From: Limanda limanda
Taxonomy: Eukaryota; Chordata; Actinopteri; Pleuronectiformes; Pleuronectidae
Direction of reading: 5' to 3'
DNA length: 64,000 bases
NCBI RefSeq assembly: GCF_963576545.1
Contig: NC_083646.1
Span: 20,346,663-20,410,662, forward strand
The first letter of the stretch is position 1, and each line of letters begins with the position of its first letter. Of this stretch, positions 25,401 to 37,619 are shown piece by piece. The notes beneath the pieces are model-generated. The model was not told the origin of the DNA. It ran no database searches and was given only the letters and a program-made list of their open reading frames with translations. Both the position numbers and the translations under genes were made by a program.

Positions 25401-28400
25401 TAATTTACAGTTTAGAGGGCTGCAGCATGTGGGTGTTGATGAGAGAGACGTAGGAGCGTCTGTGTGTGGTGCTGGTGCAAATGCTACTAAACCAAATAAG
25501 GACAAGACAAATGTTACTTAATGTTCACTTACCTGATTGTGACGAGGGGCTGGCCGTTGGCTGAGGGGTTGACTGAGGAGGACGACTGGGTTTATGAGGG
25601 AGAGGGAGACCGGTGCAACAAGTTCGAAAACGGTACACTTGTTAATTTGTATACCGTGCAGGCGAAGGTGTTTAGTCATGTTAGTTGTGCACGAGTTTGG
25701 CACTGGTATTGCACTGTGCAGACACCCCACTGTGTTATTGACGAAAATGAAATGCGACAGCCTAGTCACGCTGTTGTGACGCAGGCGGTCGTCAAATGCA
25801 GCCTCTGAGGAATGCGGCCCCTAAATTGAGACACAGCTTATCTGCTCTTAAGCCTAAACAAAGGATAAGAGTTGAACTTATGTTTTGAGTCGCACAAATG
25901 TACCTCAGGACGTGTCCTCAGATAGCTAAAGTGGCGATGTGTTTAGCCTAGCGTAGCTTAAAGAATATATTTTAGGGGAAACAGTTAGCTTGTCCTATGT
26001 TTCACCCCATCATGGAAATTTTGCTGTATTGATTTCCATCAGTTAGGCCAGTATTGACTTCTACTGTCACAGGCTCCGCTCAGTCCGGATCTGACTACAC
26101 GCACACGGTCAGCCAATCAATCACCTGGACTGAGAGAATGCAGACTCAGTGTAAATACTGCTCAGGGCTCTTCAGTCCTCATATCAGTATGTCTCTGTGA
26201 TGTGACCTTCCTATCCTGATAGAGGTCATCTCTTAGCCAGCTCACTAAAAATGTTACTCGTTACTCAAACCCTTTATTTTATTTTATTTGTTGATCAGCT
26301 AAATTTCCAGAGGTAAAAATTTACGTAATTGTTAAAAGTAATTACCTTTTCCATCCATAGATTTAGTATGGCTTTTCAATTTGAGCTGACTTCTAGCATT
26401 GACTTTTTAAATGGTCTGATCAGCTTCATAGATCTGAATCAGGAGGACAGCAGCGTTCTTGGTGATTTAAATGTGTAAGAGAGACGGGATTAGATAAGTT
26501 AATTTGATACTGGATGTTAAAACTGAGCCCTTCCTTATAAACTGGCAGACAGCTTTAGAGTGAAATGGTTTGGTTAATCGGTTGTACTAATGTGAATCCT
26601 TTGATGTTTGTGTCAGGTCTTTCCCAACAAGCTGGTGTCTTTTTCCACCTGGATTGACCACACCCGCTGGGCTCGCAACACCTGGGCCATGGCAGCCATC
26701 TTTATCCTGACCATGGCAGACATCGTGGACATGGTGAGCGGCTCTCTGCTCTGTCATACAGCCAGGCTAAACTAGTGTGGCGTCTACGAAGAGGGAAGGA
26801 AGTGCTGCATGACTCAGGCTCATCCGACAGGTGTTCTTTATTGAGGCAGTAAGAGATACAAGGAATGAGGAGCCTTGGCTGTTGAATAATGCAGACAGCT
26901 ATGGAAAGAAATACTTAAGCTATGTTCACTCTGCAAGCATTAGGGCTCAATCCAGTTTTTTTTTCTTGATCCATTTTCTTAAAAAAAAAAGGAGGGGAAG
27001 TCGGGGAAAAGGTGTTTGTTTAGGGTTTCATTTTTCTCTCAAATGCTTTCAAACACAGACCAATTAGGATTCGATACAACACCTCAAGTTTTGCTTGTAC
27101 AGACCTAGAGTGACGTAAAATATTATGGTGTATCCAGTGTATTCACCAGAGAAAGAGCAGATCAAAGAAACTGGTTGTCACGGGTATGGTGAGGACCCAA
27201 ATGCAGCACAGGCAGACGAGATCTTAATTGGTAATGAACTTTATTTTTCACTGCAGTCTAAAACAGTTCTTAACAGTGGCAGGGTGAAAAGTCTTTGTTC
27301 CCAGTGATCTTCAGCGAGATCCGGCAAGGAGTGAGTCTGGTGTTGCTGAGTGGAGGCAAGGTCCACAGCAGGAGGATTACCTAGATGCAGACAGGTTCAG
27401 TGGTGAGCTGTGTAGCAGGCCGGAGCAGGTAGCAAGCAGGTAGCAAGCAGGTGGCAGGCAGGTAGCAGGCAGATAGCAGGCAGATAGCAGGCAGATAGCA
27501 GGTAGCAGGCCGGAGCAGGTAGCAGGCAGGTAGCAGGCAGATAGCAGGTAGCAGGCCGGAGCAGGTAGCAGGCAGGTAGCAGGCAGGTAGCAGGCCGGAG
27601 CAGGTAGATAACAGGTAGCAGGCCGGAGAGAGAAATGCTGGAGGTCAGGCATTTACGCAAGACAATCTGGCACTGAAGCAGAGACAGGAGCAGGCTTGTA
27701 TGCAGCCAGGGCTGTCACAGGTGTGGAGAGTTGGCCTGATGAGGGGGCGTGGCTAACAGGTAGAGTGGAGCAGAGACAGAGGAGTGGAAAAATACCAGCA
27801 GACAGGAGATGAGCAGACTGTGACACTGGTCATAAAATCAGCTAACTTGAGGATGTTGCAGTTGAAGGACAGAGAGACCGTAGAGTGCAGATTTAGAAAT
27901 AATGGTAATTACAATAATAAAGGTGCAGATACAAGTAGTTAAAATTAGCTCTTGCAGAAGGATGGCTGACTTTAGCCTTAGATAGAGTGAGGAGAGTGAG
28001 CACATCTGGAGGGAGCATCTGGAGGGAGCTCGGAGTAGACCCACTGCTCCTTTGTGTTGAAAGGAGCCTGATGAAGCAATGTCAGTTTTATTTATATAGC
28101 ACATTTAAAACAACTTGGTTGACCTAAGTGGTTAAAAAATGAAAAGGTACAGCAAGAAGACAGCAACACTCAATACATCAACAATCCAAGCAGAAGCAGG
28201 GCATCTGAGTAGGGATGCCTCCAAGGTACTTTTCTTTGGAGGTCGGAGGAGACCCTCATTTGTCTGATGCTTCAATATCCTCCAGGGGGAGCTTGAAATC
28301 TGTGAGGAAGGACATTTTGAATACCTTCCTTTGCCCTGCTGCCTCTGTGGGCCGACCTCTGATATGCAGAAGAGGATGATTGCATAGATGAATGATTGAC

Positions 28401-31400
28401 TGAATGAATGATCTATAGATTGGATGTTCATGACTTTGTCTCTCCACTGTGTAGCTGAGTTGTCTGCCTCAAGTCCCAGACTCAGGCGGCACCACAATGG
28501 CTCCCTCCTCCTCCTCCCCTTCCTCCTCCTCCACTTGGTCTGGGCCTCATGGATGCCTGAAAAACCCCAAATATTACAGCTACATTGCTGTGCTGGCACT
28601 GATGGCTACCACCATGCTGGTTCAGGTCAGTCACATGGTCAAGCTCACACTGATGCTGCTCATCACTGTGTCCACTGGCATCGTGAACATCTACAGCTGG
28701 AGGGACATCTTCGACCGCTACGACTCGGCCCGCTTCCAGGACTACAGGTCAGCCAGTATCATCTGTGTAAAGCACCACTCTTCACAACTCTGTGTAGTGG
28801 TACAAAAAGACAGCAACCTGCCTGGGTGTGTGTGTTTACACAAGTCTGTGTCCGAAATCCCACACTCAATCCCTACTTTACTATATAGGGTCTTCTTTGT
28901 AGAGGATATAGGGAGGTCATTAGCACAACTCAACACATTTTCTTTTCCCAGTTATTACGTCATTGTTGCAGGATTATGAAGTACAACAACAACAGCGTTG
29001 GTCAGTGGAAAATCAGACAATACATTTTAAATGATTATTTTACACTTAGTATTGATACTTTTAGGTAAAACACATGTTGAATGACCGTCTTTAAATGTAG
29101 AAAAACACTTGTTTATCTCAGTTTGTGCTATGATGCGCTGCTCTGCTCTCTACCGCGAGCGCAATGCATGATGTTAGATATCGCTTTGTTAGTAACAAAC
29201 GATTCTATATGATTGAATGCATAGGGTAAAACAAATTCTGTAAAATAAAACATTCGGGCAGCACTACGAAATGGTGAATCCGCTATTTAGTGGACTACAT
29301 GGGGATAAGTGAGTTATTTCAGACACAGCCTTAGTTTCACGTCATCATGTGGTCAATACTTTAACATACAATAATTCCAATGTTGGGGGTTTTAAAACAC
29401 TTATTGTCTAGTAGCACAAATTACCAATATGCCAATGTTCTTCTCTGCAGGTCATACCTGGTGCCTTCCAAGTTCACAATGACAACTATGATCTTCATTA
29501 TGATGGTCAGCTTCTATTATTTCTCCAGACATGTAAGTAAATGCCTGCTGCGTTCACTATACTCTAGCAGAATGAACACACAACACTTTGAGTAGTTTGT
29601 TTTAATGGTGTTAGAGGAGCCAAAACATTCATTCTGCTGCCAACATTGTCATCAGAGCAGCTTTGCGTGTCTTCACTATCCATCTGTAGTATAACAACTA
29701 AAGACCCAGGAACACCTCAGGCCAAAGTTTACACCTGGTGCAAAGAAGCCCATGTTTGTCTTAAAATGAAGTCATGCGATTGATTAATGCATTACTATCT
29801 TGAGGCAGTGGAAAACGATTGACCAATAAAAACCTGATCTAAAGTCAGTGGTACAGCTTCTTAATGTTTTTTTTTTACCATAAACAAAGTAATATGCACC
29901 TACAAAGGGCAGGTGCACAACAAGCATATACTAGAAAAACCTTTTCATTTGCAGTAAAGTGTTCACTCCCATTCCTTCATTCAATTCCAGCATCATGATA
30001 TTAATCCACCAAGGTGGAAGCTCACCTGTCTTTTAAAGGGAATGGCAGTCTGACTGGTTTATTGTATGTTACACCCAAATAACTTTTCCATCCTCCTTCC
30101 TTAACATTATGCAAGAATAACTCAACGGAATTTCCTAAAACTTGGTTCAAATATTAACTTGTAATCCAGGAGAACCTCCAGACATTGTGTCTGAAAATGG
30201 CTTTAATGAGACAAATCCTCCATGCAGCATACAATACAAAATAAAGAATAATGAAAAGAGAAGCAGCATGCATTATACCTGTCTTGGTGATTTTTGTGAA
30301 AGCACTCGAAGAAACCCTAGGGGTGGGAGGCTGATTGGGAGAGGCCATTAAGAGAAATGGTGCCATATGGAAGGAGTCGTATGTGTATATGTTCATAGAC
30401 ATTTTTTAATTTTTTTGCATGTGCCACATTCTTTGGCATTTATAAATGAGATGCTCTTCTTAAAGCTTTTCACAAAATACCAACAAACATTTCATTGGTT
30501 TCTGCTCTCAAATTCATATACTGCTCAAATGCTAACACCAGTCCCTGTTGCTGTGTGAAGGTGGAGAAGCTTGCCCGCACCCTGTTCCTGTGGAAGATTG
30601 AGGTCCATGAGCAGAAAGAGAAAGTATATGAGATGAGGCGCTGGAATGAAGCACTGGTGACTAACATGCTGCCTGAACACGTGGCTCGACACTTCCTGGG
30701 CTCCAAGAAAAGGGACGAGGTAAGATCCTCGTGTATGTGTGTGTTACCTTTCCCTCAAGTTGTGGTACTATCATACAGAAGCTACGCATTTAGCTTAACT
30801 TAATTAACGGCTTATAGTAATCATTTTGGCCCGGGACAAACATCACACTAAAAGCGGTTTTCACTGTATTAGCAAACTCTGTGTGTTTATCTGCAGTAAT
30901 CAGCCCATAACTGTATCATATAAAACCATATTGATGGATTTTGTTTAATTTCATAAACATTCAGTTTGGGTTCATCACTTCCTCAAGTATTCTGACCACC
31001 TTTTTGATGTGACCTGTTGCAGGAGTTGTACAGCCAGTCCTACGACGAGATTGGAGTCATGTTTGCCTCAATCCCCAACTTCTCTGACTTCTACACAGAG
31101 GAGAGCATCAACAATGGAGGGATCGAATGCTTACGCTTCCTCAACGAGATCATCTCAGATTTTGACAGTGTAAGTTGCTTTCCTCATTCTGTGTCTGTCC
31201 GACTGCAGGACCAAACATCCCACATTTAACAGTTTAACAACAATTTAATTGAGCAAGTTTAAATTTCTACTGGAGGTCAGCATCCTCCTGTTGAAAAGAT
31301 TTTATTCATCCAAATGCCCGGAGAGGCTGTGTTTTACAATTCTCTTCCATTTTTCTATTTATATAACCAATGCATGCTGCCTTGGATGAACTTACATATC

Positions 31401-33983
31401 TTAGGTACAGGTTGAAGTGTGGTAAAGTGAATTAGCAGAGTAGGAGACTAGACCGGTCCAGGTGCATTATAGGCATATAAAAGTCCAGGTGACCCCTTAC
31501 AATGACAATACAATAAAAGTTAAACATGCAAGAACCATGTTTTTTTCCTGGTTTGAATAAAGTCTTGGATCTTTCTAGTTTTACTAAATTTTATTGATTG
31601 TCTCATAAACCATGTTAGGTTTTATCAGTGTGGATCATCTCTCGACAAATGTTTGAATTTAAAAGCTTTTAATTATTAAGTTCTTGTTCTAACGCCTCTT
31701 TTCTCAGTTATACCTGTCTATCTCATTTTATACAAATCTCCCGAGACATATAGACATTATCTCTCACCTTAAACTCACTGTGCTGTGGAGATTTTGCTTA
31801 TCCACAGTGTAATAGGTTTCATCGCCCTCTGCTGCTCATGATAATTAAAGTTACCATCCTTCCTTGTGTAACAAAACTTTTTAAATACAGCTTCCATACA
31901 ACCAGTCTTAAAAGAACCGGGTCTAGACCCGTAACCCATTTATCTGGGACAGTGTTTAAGTGGTTCATCTCCTACTCGTCCAATTGTAAATGTTTTTTTG
32001 GGGTGGCAATTGGCATGACAAACTGGCTGTCTGTTAACTTTCTTCCCTCTGTTAAATCTAAATACACATTCTTTCACCTGTCTCCATGTCAGCTGCTGGA
32101 TGAAACTCAATTCCGCTGCATTACCAAAATCAAGACCATCGGCAGCACCTACATGGCAGCATCAGGCGTCACCCCGGATGTCAGCAATGGCTACACTTGC
32201 ATTAAGGTCAGCTTGGTCAAACCACTTTTGCAGGCCTCTCTGTCCTGGATTAACTCTGATTTTCACTGCTGTAAATTAGAACAGAAAGTGATAATGTGCT
32301 GATGGTTTCACCAGTTACGATTAGTGGTGGTGTGATGGTGTAGTCTGAGCTCTTTGGTTTTTGTCAGACAGAAGGAGGAGCAGTCTGACAGAGAGCGCTG
32401 GCAGCACCTGGCAGACCTGGCTGACTTCGCCCTGGCTATGAAGGTCACACTCATGAACATCAACTACCAGTCATTCAACAACTTCATGCTACGCATCGGT
32501 ATGCATCTCTCTCTGTACTGTTGTACTTCTGTCAAAATGTTTTACAAGGCATTACATTCCTTTATCAGAATTGTGTTACCAAGAGCTGTTGAGATGTAGT
32601 GTTAAAAGATGCGCCTATCACCCTGGGCAAAGGAAATCCCCTCTTCAGGAGTTGGGTTCTAGAGCCCACGCTGTGCGGTGAGGTGAGCCCAACTATATCT
32701 AGCTGGTATTGCTCTACCTCTCGCACCAGCTCAGGCTCCTTCCCCGCCAGAGAGGTGACATTCCACTTCCTTAGAGCGAGTCTGTGATGCCGAGGGTCTG
32801 CACATCCAGGCTTCTGCCCCTGCCAGCTACCAGGCTTACACAGCACCGTTCCCTTATGCTCTTCCCCATGTTGTTGTTTTGGGCTGGGCCAGACAAGGCC
32901 CCATGAGTCAAGGCCCTCCCAGGCAGGGCTCCCCTCTCAGGTCTGGCCCCAGAAGTTGACCCTGGTTTCCCTATTTGAAAGACATGTTACTCCACTGTTT
33001 TGTTGTTTTGTGTCATCTTTTATAACTGCAGAAACTATTATGAGATATTTAATTTGTATTTATAAATAATTTCACTGGCCATATTCAGCCTGGTGGCCAG
33101 AGGTCCCTACCCCTGGTTTATGCGTTTTTACCCTGGAATTACGTTAGAAATACAATGGATTCAAAATATTGATTCACAGATTAACATTTTTTTGTGATTT
33201 ATTTAACATTCATCTGTGGATTTGTAAGGAATTCAACTACAAACAATGTTTTGGGTTTTTTTAAGACTCATTTTCATGTGCATCCATCGATTGAAAGTCA
33301 GATCATCCTAACAGTCTTAATCTTACAACATTCTCCTTCAGGTCTGAACAAGGGTGGAGTGCTAGCAGGAGTGATTGGTGCCCGCAAACCCCATTATGAT
33401 ATCTGGGGCAACACTGTGAATGTGGCCAGTCGCATGGAGTCCACAGGGGTGATGGGAAACATCCAGGTACGGCACTGAGCGTTACTGCCAGCATCTGGAT
33501 TAGTCAACACTTTCAGAATGTTGAAGATTAACCATGTTTCAATACAGGCTTATCATGGCTCATTTATCCCAGTTTAAGTTGTTCCTTAATCTGTGAGTGT
33601 ATTCCTGTAATGATTAGAAAGAAACCCCTAACTACACACCACAAGAAATATGTGTCGGCACTTACCACACTGGCAGAAAACAAATCTTTTTGCTTAACAT
33701 TACATTTTATAAGACATTCATATGGCCAGTCGTCACTTTTATTTACACAACGAATGATGTAAATGTGTCACATTTTGATTGTGTGTGTGTGTGTTGCCCC
33801 CAGGTGGTGGAGGACTGCTACAACATCTTGAAGGAGTACGGCTTCCGCTTTGTGAGGAGGGGGCCCATCTTTGTGAAGGGAAAAGGGGAGTTGCTCACTT
33901 ATTTTCTGAAGGGAAGAGACAAACAAGGCTCATTTATCAACGGCTCCTCTGTCACTCTGCCACACCAGGTGGTGGACAGCTAA
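13429..33983 (+). CDS. adcy3: Adenylate cyclase type 3, 20 coding exons
   Basis: Membrane adenylate cyclase converting ATP to cAMP downstream of Gs/Golf; the family member of cilia and olfactory signalling. Exons: 13429-14103, 16940-17089, 19421-19551, 19944-20055, 20892-21019, 21475-21633, 22758-22923, 23130-23249, 23684-23826, 24355-24516, 24892-24979, 26617-26733, 28455-28747, 29451-29532, 30561-30719, 31023-31169, 32093-32206, 32372-32498, 33342-33466, 33804-33983. All introns are GT-AG and phases close to 3378 nt (1125 aa; human 1144). Layout: six membrane spans (about 77-245), C1 with ILFADIVGF (metal Asp324) and [10 protein letters not shown] (Asp368), six more spans, then C2 with [14 protein letters not shown] and [12 protein letters not shown] (Asn1051, Arg1055). 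The ends [18 protein letters not shown] and LPHQVVDS match mammalian ADCY3. An in-frame ATG also occurs at 13420, but the start at 13429 fits homologues. The loop before the last span is about 20 residues shorter than in human. Confidence 0.98.
14104..16939 (+). other. adcy3: adcy3 intron 1
   Basis: Long AT-rich intron between the exon for the first five membrane spans and the exon for the sixth. A perfect 20-base tandem duplication (unit CAGGAACCTGTAACACAAAA) occupies 14882-14921. I recognise nothing else in it. Confidence 0.6.
17090..19420 (+). other. adcy3: adcy3 intron 2
   Basis: No gene or complete element seen. It is moderately AT-rich, with scattered short open frames that lack any family motif. 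Confidence 0.5.
21165..21350. repeat. SINE-like dispersed repeat in adcy3 intron 5
   Basis: Contains ATTCATACAGTGCATTTAT, GTGTCATGCCCAAGGAAACT and ATGAAACCGCCAAACTTCT. These phrases, in this order, belong to a very common teleost dispersed repeat. Its left part is shared with the copy at 35737-35890 (CATACTGTGCATCTATGTGC). Confidence 0.6.
21971..22676. mobile_element. hAT-like non-autonomous DNA transposon
   Basis: A 706-bp element in adcy3 intron 6. It begins TAGGGATGGG and ends with the complement of TAGGGACGGG. It is flanked by a perfect 8-bp target duplication, GTTAGTAC, at 21963-21970 and 22677-22684. The interior has repeated ATCG-type words near both ends and no coding capacity. An 8-bp duplication is the hallmark of the hAT superfamily. 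It lies about 80 bases upstream of the exon 7 acceptor. Confidence 0.85.
23262..23350. repeat. Partial MITE copy in adcy3 intron 8
   Basis: Begins ATTCAGACCTGTTGTTAAC and continues with words (GACCACGTGTGATCAGATCTC) typical of the family whose best copy is at 36711-37235. The right end is not clear. Confidence 0.45.
23836..23853. repeat. Poly(C) run just after the adcy3 exon 9 donor
   Basis: A run of C that starts nine bases after the last base of exon 9. Such runs are prone to sequencing length error and could affect donor use. Confidence 0.9.
25128..25800 (-). mobile_element. hAT-like element fragment with BED-finger-like coding remnant
   Basis: The plus-strand left edge, TAGGGTTGGGTATCG followed by ATCGATTCCG words, looks like the terminus of a fish hAT family. 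On the minus strand, 25769-25518 reads [14 protein letters not shown] in an otherwise unremarkable frame, reminiscent of the second half of a BED zinc finger at the N terminus of hAT transposases. The opposite terminus and a target duplication were not found, so it is a truncated copy in adcy3 intron 11. Confidence 0.45.
27176..27825. mobile_element. TIR element with internal minisatellite
   Basis: A 650-bp block in adcy3 intron 12. It begins TGTCACGG and ends with the inverse (CTGTGACA). It is flanked by a perfect 5-bp direct repeat CTGGT at 27171-27175 and 27826-27830. The interior includes GACCCAAATGCAGCACAGGC, a phrase common in fish non-autonomous elements, and a long minisatellite. No transposase is encoded. 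Confidence 0.7.
27414..27626. repeat. Heptamer-based minisatellite
   Basis: Tandem GCAGGTA / GCAGATA units interspersed with GGCCGGA, forming a higher-order pattern of 'GCAGGCCGGAGCAGGTA' followed by variable numbers of heptamers. The whole array sits inside the TIR element at 27176-27825. Confidence 0.9.
32580..32960 (-). mobile_element. LINE endonuclease-domain fragment in adcy3 intron 18
   Basis: The minus strand encodes [20 protein letters not shown] followed by [14 protein letters not shown]. This is the start of an apurinic-type endonuclease domain from an RTE-like or related non-LTR retrotransposon (motif W/NVxSL...LDIVGL). Upstream sequence (32830-32960) is unusually C/G-rich and may be the element's 5' part. 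It is truncated and non-functional. Confidence 0.6.
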
Positions 33984-34465
33984 GGACCACACTCACACAC
34001 AGCACATACTTGGCAGCCATCCACCGTGTGGTTAATGCAGAGAGGTGCCAGAGGACTTGGCCTGACCTGAACTTCTGTTTACAGCTTAAATATAAATACT
34101 ACTCACTCACACACACACACACACACACACCAGTCATTACTGAACACATACATGATCACTGTCAGTGGAAAGATAAATGTGCCGGTAGAGATTGTATTTG
34201 AATTTATGTCATTTTCAAGTTGAACCACAGAAGTCCCAATATGGATCATTTGAAAGAATGAACTGAAAAGAAAACACATTAAAAGATAGGAGCACCAGAT
34301 GTATAGATATGATATAAGATTAAACGCATACAAATTAAGAATAATATAAAGTGACCACTGGGGATAGGCTGTAACCTGCAACCTAGTCCAGTGATGGCCA
34401 CATCTTTTCATTCATGTGCAGTTGCTCATAAATCCCAAAAAATGTATAATAAGCACCTTCGCAGA

Positions 34466-34471
34466 AATAAA
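34466..34471 (+). terminator. adcy3: Candidate polyadenylation signal of adcy3
   Basis: Canonical AATAAA 483 bases after the adcy3 stop. The 3' UTR up to here includes a (CA)n run at about 34108-34130. Later signals cannot be excluded. Confidence 0.5.
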
Positions 34472-34769
34472 ACCTGGATATCCACTCGATAGTGATAATA
34501 CAAATAGACCTAATGAAATGGCTTCAATTAATGTGGAGTAAGTTGGAAGCCTGTAGCATGTTTTCACATTCTGCTGTGATCAGCTTCTCCAATGCTCTAT
34601 ACCCCGCTGAGTGTTTCCTCTCAATTCAAAGCAAACGTCTGTCCTGAGTGATATGGTCACTGGTTGACAGCTCAGTCCCGGTGTTAACTAACCCGAGACA
34701 CATTAAGAACCAAGATCCAAACTCTCAAACAACATTCTTACTGCTGTGTAAACGAGCTCTGTCCCACGT

Positions 34770-35045
34770 TTCATAATTAATCAAAAGTATTTTTACACTT
34801 CTCAGTGTTCTCCATACATTGATTTATTTGTGACCAGATCTTGATTTTCTACTTAGTTTATTTTCTTCAAATGGGTTAAATCTTATTCCATGGAAAGCTC
34901 TATTCTGGTTTGTCAGGCTTTCTAAAAACATCATTTGGTCTTTAAGAATATAAATGGAGTGCGTATGTATTTTAAGGGAAGTGAGATCGGTTCAGACACA
35001 AGTGGAGACTCACTAATGCCAGGTGTGAGCTGACAAACTCGGAGC
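34770..35045. repeat. Second copy of the 36.7-kb MITE family
   Basis: Shares TTTTACACTTCTCAGTG, ATTTATTTGTGACCAG and CATTTGGTCTTTAAGAA with matching words, in the same order, at 36950-37150. It ends near CTAATGCCAGGTGTGAG, comparable to the right end of that copy. Divergence is considerable. Confidence 0.5.
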
Positions 35046-35117
35046 AATCCACCTGTGGTTGGATAACTTGAAACACATGTATACCAGTACCAATACCTGT
35101 TGGAACACGGCCCAGTC

Positions 35118-35446
35118 CCACCCACACACACACACACTCACACTCAAACACACACATACACAGATGCAGCCTTTTGCTTTCAACTGTGCAGCAGAAAACC
35201 AGCCTCCAGTGTTCTCCTGTGCAGACTGAGTCCTTGACACAGACGGCATTTTTCTAAATGGGATTTCTTGTGAAATCACTAAACGTTAACACGATTTTGT
35301 TTCTTGTGGAATTTGCTCCTGTGCTTTGGTCACAACATTTTAACATAAGGACTAATTTGAAATCATATAATTTGAATTACAATGATGGGCTTCATCACTT
35401 TCCATAGATGCCTCTGAGACAAACACACACACACACACACACACAT
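35118..35446. repeat. CA-rich microsatellites
   Basis: Two CA runs, 35118-35161 (imperfect) and 35421-35445 (about 12 units), in intergenic DNA downstream of adcy3. Nothing coding is seen between them. Confidence 0.85.
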
Positions 35447-35736
35447 AGAGGCCCAACAATCTAAATTTAGGAGACCATTTCACATTTGTGAACTACTTCG
35501 GGATGCGTGACAGACAGATGTGAGTTCTGATGTTCTGTCTGTGATGAGGAGGAGGATTTTGAAGGGGATGATGTGCTGATACCGAGTGATCTCTCTCCTG
35601 CTGCTGCCTCGTTGTGGAAATCGTGCGCGTTAAATTGTGTGCATGGATTTTTTTCCACGGTGGTGGTTCAGATCTGTGAGTATTGTGAGACGATTGTGTG
35701 CCTTGAAGTTGTGTAACATGAAAGACAGCATATGTA

Positions 35737-35890
35737 AATGGGCTGTATTTATATAGAGCTTTTTTAGCCTTGACCACTCAAAGCGCTTTACGGTGCAGTT
35801 TTGCCATTCACCCATTCACACACACACATTCATACTGTGCATCTATGTGCAGCACTTTCTCTTTCATACAACAATTACACACACACCTCC
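35737..35890. repeat. SINE-like dispersed repeat
   Basis: Reads GGGCTGTATTTATATAGAGC, CACTCAAAGCGCTTTACG, CATTCACCCATTCACAC and CATACTGTGCATCTATGTGC in order. These are the hallmark phrases of a widespread teleost short repeat, here the left part of the unit whose right part is seen at 21165-21350. Confidence 0.65.
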
Positions 35891-36710
35891 TGAGCCACAG
35901 ATGTCCCTCCTCTCCGTTTTGGGAGAGGGACAGATGACAGGTGGCAGATATATTTTCACAGTAGAATGATGGAAGTGCCTATCACAGCTGTGATCACCAT
36001 CTTTTTACTCATTGAACTAATTGCACGGCCATCTACAGGCAGGGGAGAGGATACAGGTCCTCAGTGTGTGAAAAGGAACATTCTGGTTTATTACAACTTG
36101 GGTTTTATGGTTAATGATAACAGTGTAGAGTTGAAAGGTGAGATCGTGGTAACGTTGACATCACCACAAAACAGTCCAGGTTAGCAGTTTAACTGAAAAA
36201 AAAAGACAATGAAAGGTCACTTCCTGCTTCTGTCGTAGTCACTGCAGTGAGGGATTATTGGCAACATTCCAGATGAACCCTCTTTCAGTTTGACACCAAA
36301 TAAAGGGTCTAAATTAATCTTGATAAAGGTCGTTCAAGTTTCTTTACCTATCTGAGCAATTTTAGTGATGTCACTGGAATATCTCATCTCAGTCATGAAT
36401 GTGGCGTGTACAGTGTCAGAGAGGCCACGTAGGATACACCCTGTAATAAATTATAACCTTCTTTTGACTAGATGATGGTCATAATGTCGGGAATAACAGC
36501 AGCCACATGTACAGGGATGTAACCAGAATGTGATCCAGGCTCTGTGTGCTTTTACACCATTTACCCCTGCATTAAGATGTGTCAAAGATCCACATAAGGT
36601 ATTCAGATACAGATCTCATGTTTACATCAGGTAGAATGTGGTCTCACCTATTTGTCACTAATCTAGTGAGTTCTGGCCGGAAGTTGTCTGTTGTCTGTTT
36701 CCTTTTAGAT

Positions 36711-37235
36711 CCCATTCAGACCTGGTATTAACACCCGTCCTGAAATATCCCATGACAAGTGCAAAGCTCTATGTGCAAGTGGGATCACACCCCGATGTGT
36801 CCTCAATGTGTCCTGAGATGACCACATTAAAGGTTGTCTGGGACACATTCTTTTAGCTGTGTAGATACAAATGCATCCAGGCCACATTGAAGTGCCGTCT
36901 TGTCATGTGACGTTCTCCAACCCACTACGGGCTCCTAATGAACCAAAATAATTTTTACGCTTCTCAGTGCCAATATGTTTATTTGTTTGTGGCCAGCACA
37001 AACTATGATGTAAAATAATGCATGCAGCACATTAATTCCTTCCTGACTCTCTCCTGCTCTTCACACACTGACACAGATACACTGACAATGGACACGTCTT
37101 TAAAAACAGCATCATTCGGTCTTTACAAACAGACGTGATGTATGTGTGTATTTGCTTATAAAGCAGGGAGTTCAGATCTGATCACAATTGACAGGACACA
37201 TTCAGGACAGATTTCAATACCAGGCCTGAACAGGG
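36711..37235. mobile_element. MITE-like element with imperfect terminal inverted repeats
   Basis: The left end CATTCAGACCTGGTATTAAC and the inverse of the right end (TTCAGGCCTGGTATTGAAAT) pair over about 30 bases. The interior is non-coding. Related copies are at 34770-35045 and 23262-23350. This family layout is common in teleosts. The target duplication is unclear. Confidence 0.65.
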
Positions 37236-37619
37236 CCTTTGTCTCTCCTGGCTTATGTAAAGGGACAAAATAGACATGAGCGCGTACAGCAGGCATGCAC
37301 ATGGTCGGGCAAATGCTTAGTTCAAGCGTTTGCGGTTGGTAGATTGTGATGATGAAAACATCTATTCAAACCATGTGTCTATGTGGACACGGATAATTTA
37401 ATCCACTCTCAAGAGGACACATCCTCTCACATGTTCAGCAGGTCCGACCTCTAATTTAATTATCTGGCTCCCGATTCTCGAGGTGGAAAGCCTTGCCACC
37501 CAAATCAGCAGGCACACTTGAAGAGACTGACTTGTCATTTGAAGCTTACAAAGCTGAAAGATAGTTAAATGGGTCTGATCATGATATTTTGGTCAAGTTG
37601 CAGGCAGCGATTTGCTAGT

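Noticed and set aside
27377..27660. Cys/Tyr/Leu/Pro-rich repeat proteins on the minus strand
   Set aside because: These are reading frames through the heptamer minisatellite inside a TIR element; open in several frames at once, as expected for a 7-bp repeat.
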